64,000 bases of DNA from Immersiella caudata (lineage: Eukaryota > Ascomycota > Sordariomycetes > Sordariales > Lasiosphaeriaceae): NCBI GenBank assembly GCA_030512335.1, contig JAULSU010000007.1, positions 1,488,001-1,552,000 on the forward strand, in the 5' to 3' direction. The notes beneath the pieces are model-generated. The model did no database searches, had not been told where the DNA came from, and worked only from the letters and a program-made list of their open reading frames with translations. The position numbers were made by a program, and so were the translations under genes. Of the stretch, positions 1 through 10,936 are shown one piece after another (positions within the stretch are counted from its first letter, which is position 1; the number at the start of each line of letters is the position of its first letter).

Positions 1-109
1 GCCTGCAAAACATCTTGTCGAGTATGTCGAAATTGAAGTTTTTCTTCTTTATTATTTCCCGACTGTCAAAAGCTCATACGAAGGGTTCACAGCTGCATCG
101 CCATCTCAG

Positions 110-3100
110 GTTTGGCAAGCCACCCTTTCGGCTCGTGGCAACCGCGTGGCCATGATAGATCCTTCATGTGGATTCGCGACAGCCTTCCTACCGCCATCAC
201 AGGTCTCCGAAGTATCGGCTACGGCTACGAATCGAGTCTTGTGGACAAGGCTTGCTTCCAGTCCATCGCTGACATTGCACAAAGTCTGGTACTGCATCTC
301 AAGGCCGGGGGCTGGAACCTTGCATCATCAAAGCCCCCTCGTATTTTTAGCCCACAGTCTCGGTGGCTTAGTCCTTAAGCAGGCCATAGTGCAGGCGGCG
401 AGCGGCATGGAGAGCATTTCCAGCATCATCGACAACATTCACGGGGCCATCATGTTTGGCGTGCCGAGCCTGGGCATGGAGCAGTCTCATTTGATGGCCA
501 TGGTTGAAGGGCAGCCAAACGAACTTCTAGTTCAAGACTTATCGCGAGAAGGGGGTAGCGACTACCTCCGAAAGCTGGATTCCCAGTTCGAGGGCCTGGC
601 TTTCGTAAAGAGGGCACAGATTCTCTGGGCGTACGAGACAAAGATGTCACCGACCGTCGTGGTATGCACTTAGCCGCAATTCTCTAGACATCGACTGACA
701 AGACTATGCCTTTGCAGCCTCGCGCCGATGGTTCATGGACTAGGACTGGGGATCCCACTGTTCTTGTCAACCGCGAATCAGCAACAAGCCGGAATTACCG
801 GACAAATCGATCCACAACTATCCCCATCAACGAAGACCACTCCAACATGGTGAAGTACTCTCCTGGCAACGCAACGTTGGGCGTCGTAATACACTCGATC
901 GAGGATCTCTGCTCTTCGATTCCCACCACATCTTTGAACCGGGTGATAAAGGACGAGATCGGTAATTCACTCGTCTTCGAAGGCGTCGCGAAGGGCCTCT
1001 CACGTGCAGTTCATCCGGACAGCTGCAGAGATGAAGACTCGTTGAAGGAGCTTGGCAAACTCTTGACATCACTGTCGGGTAAGTGATTGTAATTACCACT
1101 GATGTGCGGCTTCAAATCTGCCTTCTGACCTCGAATCTCACACATAGACATGCACAACCAGCTTTACACCCCTGAATTGGATGTCCGCATTGACCAAATC
1201 GAAGACCCGTTCGAAAACACATTTGGATGGGTTTTTGATGTGTCCCTGTTCTGCCACTGGCTGCAAGACCGGGACCCTGCCTCAAACCTCTTTTGGATCC
1301 ACGGAAAGCCCGGCTCAGGGAAGTCAACCCTCATGAAATTCATCTACGAAAGCCGGAGAACGTGGGAACTCCTGCATAACTGGAAAACTGGCGCAATCGA
1401 GGTGAAGGCTGGCTTCTTCTTCCATCACCGCGGCACTGCGCTACAAAAATCATTCGAGGGTGTTTTACGAAGCCTTGTTTCCCAGGTTCTCGAACCTTAT
1501 CATAAGGTTTACCGGAAGAAGCACCAGCCAGTATGGACGGAGTACCAGAACCTGAAATCAGCACTGGAGAAAGTCGAGCAGGAAACAGAATTCACCAGGA
1601 CACGTCTCAGGACCGCTACCGAAGAAGCGAGGAAAATTCGCGAGAACATGAGTCGACAGGATGCGCCAACAGGAGATGGGAAGCACGACCGCAAGAGATT
1701 GAAGGAGCTCCTCGATCTCCAAGCCAGGCTCAACAAAGACTTCACAAAACTCAAACAACAATATGATCCCGCGCGGTCCGTCTACCAAAACTCGATTAAA
1801 TCCTTGATTGCTCAGTTTGAGCCACACCGCAATGATCGTTTAGGCACACTGCTCAAGAAAGTCGTGGCTGGGTTTTTCGAAGATGATTACGGCTTAGTTC
1901 CCAAGCTTGAGAGAGCCCTTTCCCAGCTTCTCGATCAGCAAGTACTAAGAGTCGACTTGATACTCTTTTGATGCACTTGACGAGTTTGATGGGCATCTGG
2001 ACCTGATCAGCCGATTTTTGAAGAGCCTGGCAGCACCTTCGCCGTCTTCGAGCACCTCGGTTAAAGTTTGCTTCTCGAGCCGACCGTGGGTTCCACTGAG
2101 GAAGCACTTTTCGACCCTTCCTTGCTTCTCTTTACAGGACTACACCAGGGGGGACATGCTGACATCACGGATCCTCTTGTCACGCGACTGGTGCCCGATA
2201 TCGTCTCCCGGGCAAACGGGGTATTCCTCTGGATCAAACTCGCCTTGAAAATACTCCTGGAGACCGCCGTTGCTATTCCGGTCGCTGCCTTGCCTGCCGT
2301 TCTGGAGGAAAGACTCCGCGAACTTCCGGACGATCTGTTCCAATTTTATGAGCTCATAATTAGTCGAATCAGCCGGGACAGCCGGCGGAAAACATACGCG
2401 TTACTCGAACTTTTAGCCCGCCGTTCAAAAAAGCGCATCAACGCCCTCGAGCTTTGGACTGCCACGGTCATTTCGGACTGCAGCTCAACTCAAGAGGCGG
2501 AAGAATTGCTAGAACAAGCCTGGTTGGCCTCGCTCAATACCTCCCACCCTGCCCCTAATCTCGACACCGGAGTTGTAACGCCCATCATTCCCATCTATCA
2601 CCGCAACAACCGTCAACAGATGGGAAAGGACATTGCGGCCTGGAGTGGTGGACTAGTCGAGATCAAGCGTCATAGAGGCTCCGACTACCCGGAGCTGATG
2701 CACCAGACTGTTCTCGAACTCGTCAACGGACTTGACTTCAAAAGACTCATCCTGGGCGACCTGGCTAATTTCATTCATGAGAATGGGCATAGCTTTCACT
2801 TGAAGCACCTAGCCATGTGCACAGTATGGTCAAAAGAGCACCTGTCGGCCATGGTTGACAACCGAAATGGCGAACATAGCGTCCGCACAGGGTGTTTGAG
2901 AAAATATGCGCCCCCGACCTATGTACACAGCGACGTCATGAACTCGGAGCTCCCGTACCACGCAGAGCAGGCGGAATTGACCACTGGGATAAGCCACTTC
3001 AACCTCCTCTACGACCTCTGTTCGTATCATGCTGATGTGATTGGGGAAAAGGCCACGGTGAATGTTGTTTTTGCAGCTTTAGCTGCTACGTGTGGGCTAA

Positions 3101-3841
3101 CTTTGTGTCTTCGGGACTGGTTTGCAATGATGGACTCGACCGGGACCGGGAGCATTGATTGCTTTCCAGGCGGGTTTCCACTCTTAGGGGCCATTGTTTC
3201 ACGACCGCTCTACGCACCACTTGCGGATAGGCACGTGTCAACGATTCGAGACCTCTTGGCAAGAGGTTATGCGGTCAATGAAGAGCTGCGTTTCCTCAGG
3301 TGGCTATTCCAAGAAGACTGGAATGTCAGATATCAAGGTCAACTACCACCGAACAACGTGGCCTCCAGATCTGTTCTCTTTGATGTCACGAAACTCATTC
3401 TTGACCACGGTGCCACAACAAACATAAAATTCGAGGCTCAGACAGCTGAGACTGCGCCAGGCCGTATCGTGAGGCCACTTCACGTTGCACCTCCTGCCAT
3501 CGCCTCTGAACTTCTACGCCATGGCGCGGACCCCAACGTCACTGACAACGCGCAAGTAACCCCCTTGGACTGGGTCATCCACTTAAAGATCTACGCACCC
3601 AGAAAGTCCGAAGTTTGGAGCTGCAGAGAGCGCTACGAGAAAGTTCGGATCCTAACAGAAGCCGGAGGCAGGCTCACACCAGTGACCACCACAGATCACT
3701 GGTTGAGAGCCATGTTTGAGTTTGAAGGAGAAGGCTACGACACAGCGAGGTTCTGGGAGCTTTATCAGTCTTGGTACCCAGAAGAAGGCACACCTGAAGC
3801 TCGACAGCAGCCTAGTTCTAAGGAACAGCGGGGGCAACAGC

Positions 3842-3936
<95 letters not shown>

Positions 3937-4038
3937 GAGCCCTCGGGTTCTCACCAACATAATGGAGATATCTCGTCACGGCGGCGGGATATGCTGCGCC
4001 GATATAAGTCCTATTGGCTTTGCGGGTGTGGGGGATGA
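110..4038 (+). pseudogene. NACHT/STAND (NLR-like) receptor with SesB-like esterase N-terminus, ankyrin-like C-terminus and polyQ; frameshifted, 5' end not resolved
   Basis: Fungal NLR-type receptor of the kind linked to non-self recognition. The coding line opens after an apparent acceptor at 109 with the usual start of a SesB-like alpha/beta-hydrolase domain and carries the nucleophile motif AHSLGG. Two clean introns follow: 662-717 (phase 0) and 1079-1147 (phase 1). The NACHT P-loop GKPGSGKST lies near 1303-1330 and the Walker B-like DALDEFD near 1970-1990. About 80 coiled-coil-like residues (1540-1790) sit between the two. Winged-helix-like and degenerate ankyrin-like segments run to about 3700, then a 34-residue glutamine run. 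Reading the whole protein needs +1 shifts at a C run (~325-330) and a T run (1966-1969), and a -1 shift near 2150. It is therefore a pseudogene or carries assembly indels. The first exon is not identifiable; 1-109 may be an intron. Confidence 0.8.
3835..3936 (+). repeat. (CAA)n microsatellite encoding polyglutamine
   Basis: Thirty-four consecutive Gln codons, all CAA except one CAG, within the last coding segment of the NLR-like gene. Near-pure codon use indicates slippage-prone expansion rather than selection on sequence. Translated on the opposite strand it would give polyleucine or polyvaline, which explains spurious reading frames there. Confidence 0.97.
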
Positions 4039-4529
4039 AGGAGTGCATGTCAATGAGACACGCCGGGAAGTCGGCACCTGTCTCCAAGAACGGGTTTGAT
4101 GCTGTTCGCATGAGCCAAAGGTTTTGAGTCCAGCGCAACGACAAGCTCACTAATAAGTAAGGCCTGTCTTTGCATTCCCCCATCTACCACCGGGCACTCT
4201 GACCACGACGCCAATAGCGTGTCAAATTTGTTTCTTCATTGGGCAATGGGAGCCACGGCGTTGAGTCTAAGGAAACTGTTGAGGGATTGCAGTAAGCGCA
4301 GCATAAGGTGGTTGCGGGTCATCAAGAGGTGCATTGTGTAATGATTGTTGAGTTTTTGACGCGCCATTTTACACTACGAACAGCAAACGCAGGGCCAAAC
4401 CGAGCATATGAACGAACCCCTGAATCTCCCCACATCCAAATAGTTGACAAGGAAATACGTAGCAGCGTTAGCGTCTGCTGCTTTAATTACATATACCGAG
4501 TCCTCTAACGTGAAGCCAGATTTTATACA
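4039..4529. other. Intergenic, no gene seen
   Basis: The stretch lies between the NLR-like gene and the convergent Cys-rich gene. Short open frames here lack motifs or splice support. Confidence 0.5.
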
Positions 4530-5383
4530 CTACATCACCAACCCCGTATCCGTCGCATCCGCCCTCATCAGCAACGCCGCGGCATTCCCCTTCCCCCAGG
4601 TCCTATCCCACGCAATCCTCAACGCAGTCGCATTATCCTCCACCGCACCCCACGCATACCCATCCTCCCCAGGCCAGGCATACCTCACCGACAACCTCCT
4701 CCCCGCCAACCTCTCCAAATCCACCCCCCTCTCCTCCTCCCTCCACCGCGCATCGCAATCCTCCCTCGCCGCCTCCAGCCTATCAACCCAAAACCTCCTC
4801 CTCTCCTTCTCATCCTTCAAACTCCTCTTGACCTTCCCATCGATCCCCACCGGGGCCCAAAACCCCGCCTTGCCTCTCATCACCCGCCCCTTATCCCCAC
4901 CTACAAACTCCCCCCTTCTCCTCTTATTGCTCCGCAAAATCCTCACATTCACATCCGCCACCGCCCTCTCGTCATCCCTCCTCCCCTCCATGTAATCCTT
5001 CCGCTTGCGCTTCACCTCCTCAGGACTAATCCAGTTCCGACACGTCTGGGCATGCGCGAAGCAAGGAAACGGCAGGACGCGCACGGGGTATACCTCCCCC
5101 TCCGCAAGCGGCGCTTTGAGATTGTGATGCGTGAAGCCGGCGCCGTTGTACCAGATTTGCTCGGGGATGGGGCAGAAGTAGACGGGGCAGAGGTGCTCGG
5201 TTGTGATGGCTCGTGGGTGAGGGGGTCGAAGCCGGTGTCGGGGCAGCCGCAGGAATAGGTTTGGAGGGTGAGGGTGCAGGTGCATTTGGGGAAGGGTGGG
5301 GGGATGAAGTCCCGGGGGAAGAGGCGTTGGAAGGGGTTGGGTCGGGGTGGGGAGGTGGGGGTGGGTAGGGGTATGATTGTCAT
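4530..5383 (-). pseudogene. Cys-rich hypothetical protein, read in two frames
   Basis: Not assigned to a named family. The ATG at 5383 opens a Pro-rich N-terminus followed by a Cys-rich segment (CTCTLTLQTYSCGC). The Cys-rich character continues in the next frame with HLCPVYFCP and FAHAQTC, then a long charged, Arg/Glu/Lys-rich C-terminus to the stop at 4530. The two halves join if one base is restored in the short C run near 5208-5210, where THEP leads into ITTEHLCP. With that change the length would be about 284 residues. No splice pair explains the switch. A decayed gene and a homopolymer miscall are both possible. It converges with the NLR-like gene, which also carries single-base shifts. 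Confidence 0.5.
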
Positions 5384-5942
5384 GTTGTTGGGTAGTTGTG
5401 GTGTTGCGTTTTCTGGATGACGCGTAACCCGGGATTACCTCGTTCTTTTTTGTGATGGATTAGAAATGCTTGCCTGTCTTACCTTGTTGATATTTTATGT
5501 TGAATTGGTGTTGGTTCTGATATGGAGCCGAATACTCGGTCTGCGGTTATGTTGTGTCCTGTGGAGCGCTTTGGGGCAACTTGCTTTGTCTCGCAGGAAT
5601 ATGTTTGTTGATTGTTCGTTGATTTAAACTTGAGATGCCTGGGCCAACAAGACAACGCAAGAATGGTAAGGGGAGGACCGGTATTTGAAAGAGTGACAGT
5701 TTCTTTGAAAGCGAGGATAAGAAGCCCATAGTTGGAAAAAGCGCAAAAGAAAGTCCACAATGCACTGTACTCGCTGAAAGCCGAGTCCGAGTCAGGGGCG
5801 GGAACAAAGGACGCTTCGACCGGGTCAAGGAAAGGGCCGAGTGGATGATTAAAAGCATCCGGAGATGTTTGATAGCCAACAAGGAAACAAAACAACTACA
5901 TTGTTGTGCTCCTTGTCCCTGCCATCATTCAACAAAAGCAAG
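5384..5942. other. Intergenic, no gene seen
   Basis: The stretch holds the upstream region of the Cys-rich gene and the 3' flank of the first SDR. A 138-codon minus-strand frame at 5479-5895 has no recognisable motif. Confidence 0.5.
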
Positions 5943-6917
5943 CTAGGGTTTGGTCTCTTGAGCCCGCCGGAGGGCCCGATACTCCTCGCTCACCGCACCC
6001 AGCTGGGTGATTGTGGTTTCGACCGTTTCATCGACAAAGTCATGGTGAGGACGGATGGTGACATTCTCGCCGTGAATTTCAGCGATTTGGCCTGTTGTCG
6101 CAGCGTCGCCAAGGAGTTGCGAGACACCACGGATAAGGGTCTCCATCGGGGTCAGAGTCATTCGCTTGTACAAACTGTGGTCTGATATGATATTCGTTTC
6201 TGTAATACCAGCGTCAGCCATGCCAAGGGCACCGGGGCGCATTGTCGCTTACCAATGAGAGATGGAGCAAGGGCGTTAATCTGGATCTTGGCCTTCGACA
6301 GAATGTTTGCCAGAGAACGTACAAGCCCCACGACGCCGAACTTGGTTGCCGAGTACAGAGGCGAACTCGGCAGAGGATAAAGACCGACGTTGGAAGCAGT
6401 GCATATAACGGACCCGCGGGAAGTTACCGTGTCGTCCAGGGGCTTTTTGTTCATATAGTGGGCGGCCAGTTTGACAGCTTTCGGCAGCGTCAGAGCCTGC
6501 ACAAACAGCAGGGGGAACAGCAAAAAACTCACAATAGATGACACCGATGAGGTTGATCTCCAACGTCCTCAACCTGGGTGGCGATGGCTCCTCCTCTTCG
6601 AGGTCCACCACGGTAATCATTCCCCCCTCGGCAATCCCAGCGTTTGCCATGACGATATCAAGTCTTCCGCCATGTTCGAGAAAGACGTCCTTGAAGACAG
6701 CCGCCTGTTCGTCCCACGACGCAACATCGCACTTCTTGAACACCACGATCGAGGCAGGATACTCCTCGGCCAGCTCCTGGGCCACTCTCAATCCAACGTC
6801 AGCATTGATATCCAAAATGGCAATCCGATGGCCTTGAGAGGCAAAGTGTCGACTCGTAGCCAATCCAATGCCGCTCGCCCCCCCTGTGACGATAATAGAT
6901 TTTGGGTTAGAGGTCAT
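5943..6917 (-). CDS. Short-chain dehydrogenase/reductase (classical SDR)
   Basis: NAD(P)-dependent oxidoreductase with a Rossmann fold; the substrate cannot be told from sequence. Three exons, 6917-6533, 6477-6253 and 6199-5943, are joined by GT-AG introns 6478-6532 (phase 1) and 6200-6252 (phase 1), giving 288 residues. The cofactor motif TGGASGIG lies near residues 11-18 and the NAG motif is in MANAGIAEGG. The catalytic Ser is about 157 and the active pair is Tyr170/Lys174 in YSATK. The closest general type is 15-hydroxyprostaglandin dehydrogenase-like SDRs. It is transcribed away from a second SDR across 321 bp, so the two may share a promoter. Confidence 0.9.
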
Positions 6918-7238
6918 GTCGCTAGTCCAAGCTGCATTCCGATGCAGTGAGACACACAGATGCTGGCTTCGGGGGGCGGATTCCCGTCTTTATATTCTAG
7001 CGCCGCGTAATAAGACCAATAAATCTCACTTTTCCCTGCCCCGCACTAGAACCCATGTGCCAGCCATCCACGAACGGAAGAATTGCTTTGCTCGTTGAGT
7101 TGCACTGCATATTCCCCGCATGTGACTCGGGTCGCTGTATATTTTGGCTGCGACATCCCCCATAGACTGTAAAAAAGGGTCAAGGGGAGAGAATGCTGCT
7201 TTGTTGGATCCCGTCTTGCAAGTTGGATCAAAATCGCC
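6918..7238. promoter_or_regulatory. Shared divergent promoter of two SDR genes
   Basis: These 321 bp separate the start codons of two oppositely transcribed SDR genes and hold no coding frame. Co-regulation is inferred from arrangement only; no specific operator was recognised. Confidence 0.5.
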
Positions 7239-8213
7239 ATGACTGAAATCCAGTACTCGGAAACAGTCGCCCACAACGTCCGAAGTAGAGTTGTTGTAGT
7301 CACCGGAGGAGCCCAAGGTATCGGCGCCGCAACGGTTACTCTCCTCCACGGCCTCGGGGCGCACGTCGTCTTTGGGGACATATCAGAGTCCGCCGGGGAA
7401 AAGCTCGAAAAGTCCCTTTCCAACCCCCCCGAGTCAAATCCATCTAGCGGAACTGCGCACTTCGTCAAAACCAACGTCTGCTCCTACGCCGACCAACTCG
7501 CCCTCTTCGAAGCCGCATTCCACCGTCACGGCCGCGTCGATGCAGCCATTACCTGCGCAGGAATCCTTGACGACCCAGACCTGTTCGATCCATCCAAGTT
7601 GACCCTCGACGCCGTCCGCGAGGAATCCTCCGTCATCACCAACGCCCTCAACACCAACCTGCTCTCCGCCGTGCACTTCTCCCGCCTCGCCCTCGCCTAC
7701 ATCACCGCCTCCCCTGCTCTCCTCGGGGATTTCACACCATCGCTGACCTTCACTTCATCCATCACTGGCATCTTCTGGGCCTCGTCCATGGCCTGCTGTA
7801 AGTTATTCTCCTGCCAGTGACCTCGTGACCTGCTAAATTCGCCAGACTCCACCTCGAAACATGGCCTCGTCGGCCTGTCACGCACGCTGTCCCAAAACCC
7901 AAGCCCCATCCGCTCCAACGCCATCTGCCCCTCGGCAACGAACACCTCGATTGTCAGCGACGCCCTGAGGGAAATGTGGACTGGCCAGCTTGGCCTTTCG
8001 ATGCAAGAGCCGTCTGACGTGGCGAAATATATCGTGCAGTGTGTCGCTGATAGTACGCTCAACGGAAAGACGGTGGTGGTGGCTAGAGGGGAGGCACGAG
8101 ATGTGGATGAGGTGCTGGAGGGTAGTGTGGAGAGGTGGATGGGCGAGGAGAATGCAAGGGAGTGGAGGTTATTAAAGGGATTGGCGGTGAGTTCTTTGCC
8201 TGATGATGGTTGA
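7239..8213 (+). CDS. Short-chain dehydrogenase/reductase (classical SDR)
   Basis: NAD(P)-dependent oxidoreductase, 308 residues, two exons 7239-7797 and 7846-8213 with a 48-bp phase-1 GT-AG intron. The dinucleotide-binding motif TGGAQGIG is near residues 22-29 and CAGILDD is the NAG-like element. Ser173/Ser174 precede Tyr187 and Lys191 of YSTSK; the intron interrupts the Tyr codon, so the active site only appears after splicing. It is divergent from another SDR and upstream of a convergent LYS1-like gene. The two SDRs differ clearly in sequence, so this is not a recent duplication. Substrate unknown. Confidence 0.9.
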
Positions 8214-8435
8214 CAATGTGGACGATGAGAAGAATAAAATACAATAAGCTGGCTTGGTGAGCGTTGGCGTGCCACAGATGCAGCATTCCGCATGAAACTC
8301 GTTGTATTGTCGCTGTAGAAAATTTCTCCTTGGGAGTCTCGAAAGCATTCTTCTTTGATGCCACCTGCTATCGCCGCTCGGCAGCCTCGTTGCACGTGCA
8401 CAGAAAGAGTCGTGAAGAGAGGACAAAAGTCTACG

Positions 8436-9644
8436 TCACGACTCCCCCACTCGCTTTGGCTCCCACTCGGCCCTCGGCAGCTTTTTGACCATCTCATTAT
8501 AAACCGCCAACGCCGCTTTCCACACATTATCTTCCTCCCTCCACTCGAGGCTGCGCATTGTGGGAAAGAGGGCCGCTGAAAACTCGTCACTTGCCTCGCG
8601 GGGGATCAGGTTCGGTAGGTGATCGATACTCACCACCGTCAGCTCTGGTCCGTCCCCTTTCACGGGTGCTGAAATTGTTGGGTTGAGGAAGCTGCTGTAC
8701 TGGGAGTACACGGGTAGGGGGTTGTTGGGGTTGTTCGGGTCCAGGCTGACGTCTGAAATGACTCGGAGTCGACGTCCTGGTGCCGAGAGCGAGGCTGGTG
8801 TGACGAATGGAGGGATACGGTCTTTCCCGAGGTAGATGCAGTTGATCAGGATATCAGAAGCGCTGATCTCGGGGAATGGACCCCCACGGGCAGTGTCTTT
8901 TCTGCTCCATACTGTGATCTCTTCTGGGCGAAGGCCGACGTGTTGGCAAAGGGCGATGGCGCCCTTCCCGCAACGGCCTTGTCCGCCGATGATGATGACC
9001 CGAGGATTGGAACTGTGGATAGTCTCCCGAGCCATGTTCAAGGCCGCAGACACGTCCTTTCGGAGCATCTTGGACGAATCGTAGAGCGATAAGGGGCCAA
9101 GGCGGGTTCCAGGATGGAGCAACTGGTGAGACCAGGCCATCATAGCAATGGCTGCGCCGGCATAACCAGCCCAGTACCCGAAAGCGGCCACCCTGCGGCC
9201 GTGGTTGTCGCACAGGAATTCGAGATCGTAGAGCTTCCCGCCGCCGTCGTGGTACCGGCTCAGACACTCGGCCCAGCCGTCTTGTTGCTTGAAACAGTGA
9301 CCGAAGTGGATGTGGGTATGAGGCAAGACACTGCCATCGTCTGGAAGCTCCTTCAAGCCGACGATGAGGTGATCCCTCGGTGCATCTGGCCAGGATCCTT
9401 CCGGCACGAGGTCTGCCCCCGCATCCTGATACTCCCTGTCTGCGTAGATGCGTTCGGGACTACGCTCAACATGAATATGGTACCCAATCCTGACGAGCTC
9501 CTTGACTGATGTTGGGGATACTGAACACTGGTTAGCTCGTTTGTCAAGAAGGGATGGACTGTGCAACTTGCAGCATGTTCGCCGCTCGAGAGGCTTTGTC
9601 TCGGCGCGGAGATGAATGACAGTTTGGATGTCCTTTGTGATCAT
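8436..9644 (-). CDS. LYS1: Saccharopine dehydrogenase (NAD+, L-lysine-forming)-like
   Basis: The family carries out the last step of the fungal alpha-aminoadipate lysine pathway, saccharopine to lysine plus 2-oxoglutarate. The N-terminus HLRAETKPLERR, GLKELP (conserved Lys), HTHIHFGHC (conserved His), YDLEFL, RVAAFGYWAGYAG and SIDHLPNLIPREAS are diagnostic. The exons are 9644-9572 and 9520-8436. The 51-bp intron 9521-9571 begins GCAAGT rather than GT. Removing it turns the frame into ERRTC-LSPTSVKEL, matching the family, and a CTAAC branch site is present. Length about 385 residues. The nucleotide-binding GGQGRCGKG differs from the usual GALGRCGSG, and the gene sits beside two SDRs. It could be a divergent paralog instead of the housekeeping enzyme. 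Confidence 0.88.
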   Translation of the reverse strand: MITKDIQTVIHLRAETKPLERRTCCKLHSPSLLDKRANQCSVSPTSVKELVRIGYHIHVERSPERIYADREYQDAGADLVPEGSWPDAPRDHLIVGLKELPDDGSVLPHTHIHFGHCFKQQDGWAECLSRYHDGGGKLYDLEFLCDNHGRRVAAFGYWAGYAGAAIAMMAWSHQLLHPGTRLGPLSLYDSSKMLRKDVSAALNMARETIHSSNPRVIIIGGQGRCGKGAIALCQHVGLRPEEITVWSRKDTARGGPFPEISASDILINCIYLGKDRIPPFVTPASLSAPGRRLRVISDVSLDPNNPNNPLPVYSQYSSFLNPTISAPVKGDGPELTVVSIDHLPNLIPREASDEFSAALFPTMRSLEWREEDNVWKAALAVYNEMVKKLPRAEWEPKRVGES

Positions 9645-10500
9645 CTTGTCAACAGTGGGGAGAGCTTCCTAGATTCTCTTCGTGTTGGATGGTGAAAATC
9701 GGACAGGGTGAGAGAACGCTGAGATGCGGAGAGGAAGGAGCATTGAGGGAAAGACGGGTAATATAAACCCCGGACGTATTGCGCCTTCCTGAATTGCTCC
9801 ATGAGCTCTGATACCCCCACGGAGAGCCTGCCAAGCCCTGCGCAATCGGAGCATCGTGCTACTCACTTCACGAGGCAATCCTCCGCCTCTCTGGGTTCTC
9901 AGTGTGTGACCGACGTGATGGCTGTCGTGCTACCTCTCGATGACCTTGGGAATTGGGCCTTGGGATTTGCCCTTGACGCTTGGTGAAGGCATCGGACTCT
10001 TGTCCTAATTTGCTCCGAAGCACCCTGGAAATTCCGTCATTCGGTGCGGTTTCGGCAGGGGCAGATCAGCTGTTGCGTTTGGGGAGGGAAGAAAAAAATG
10101 GAAAGGCAACTTCGAGTGCGGCGGACTAGGGTAACTCAAATTTCATTCGAGCCCCAACCCGCAATCAACAGCCGTCTCATATCTTCTCAAAGCGCGCCGC
10201 TCATACACAACTTGCCTTCTCTTAATCCAACCAAACAGCCCCTCAAGTTCCTCCTTTCGGCCACCTCCCGTCCCATCAACGATTCGACACAGCACATAGC
10301 CCTGCTCTTCCGCCGCTCTCTTCGTCGACGCTCACAACTCCTCCAGCCAACACTTTTGACGCCAATTCGCTACCTGCCCCGAAAAAGCTCAAACTCCGTC
10401 GGCATAATTGCCGAATCGACTGCAGAATGTCGCTGTGGGTCTTGTATCCACCATCGCACCACGGTCATGAGTCAAGTTTTTGACAACATTTAACATTAGT
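9645..10500. other. Intergenic, upstream of LYS1-like gene and tRNA
   Basis: No coding region could be supported. A 149-codon plus-strand frame at 10044-10493 ends against the tRNA and has no motif. Confidence 0.5.
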
Positions 10501-10600
10501 GGTCCGCTGGCTCAATGGCAGAGCGTCTGACTACGATATTTGTCCTTCTGTGATCAAAGAAGTTATCAGGAGGTTCCAGATTCGACCCCTGGGTGGATCG
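10501..10600 (+). tRNA. tRNA-Arg(ACG) with a 28-bp intron
   Basis: The cloverleaf folds by eye. The acceptor stem pairs 10501-10507 with 10593-10599, and the discriminator is G10600. The D-arm is GCTC/GAGC with loop AATGGCA. The anticodon stem TCTGA/TCAGG flanks a loop with anticodon ACG at 10533-10535. The intron 10537-10564 lies one base 3' of the anticodon, the canonical nuclear tRNA position. The T-loop TTCGACC is intact, but the usually invariant G53-C61 pair is A-C here, weakening the B box. That could mean a degraded copy. A T8 Pol III terminator follows at 10629-10636. Confidence 0.85.
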
Positions 10601-10628
10601 AGATATTCAGTGGTGTACTGAGTTTCAC

Positions 10629-10636
10629 TTTTTTTT
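10629..10636 (+). terminator. Pol III T-run terminator of tRNA-Arg
   Basis: Eight consecutive T residues lie 28 bp past the tRNA 3' end, as expected for RNA polymerase III termination. Confidence 0.75.
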
Positions 10637-10936
10637 GTGTCTGCTTGGTCATCAAATTTTAGTCAAAGCCACCAAACATCACCAGGTACGCCCATCTAGT
10701 CTCTGAAAGTCGAGTAGCAAATCGCAGCTCAAATTGTGTAAGCCCTGACGCCGATGCTTATATACCGCTGTCATACTAGTTTATCGCCATTGTGGAACAC
10801 CAAAATACCCCATGGCTCGGAACACGCAACCCGCCCCCACGATGCTTTTCATGTGGTACAACCGCCAGTTCCCAGCTATCCTCTCACGTCTCAACCCTCT
10901 TGCGACCCGATCCCGAGCCCCCCACGCTCGTGCAAC

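Noticed and set aside
1..109. First exon of the NLR-like gene
   Set aside because: Sequence ends in an acceptor-like CTCAG, but no start codon or conserved upstream exon can be read, so it was not annotated as coding.
3652..4183. Polyleucine, polyvaline and polyasparagine frames over the CAA tract
   Set aside because: Alternative readings of the microsatellite that encodes polyQ in the receptor gene.
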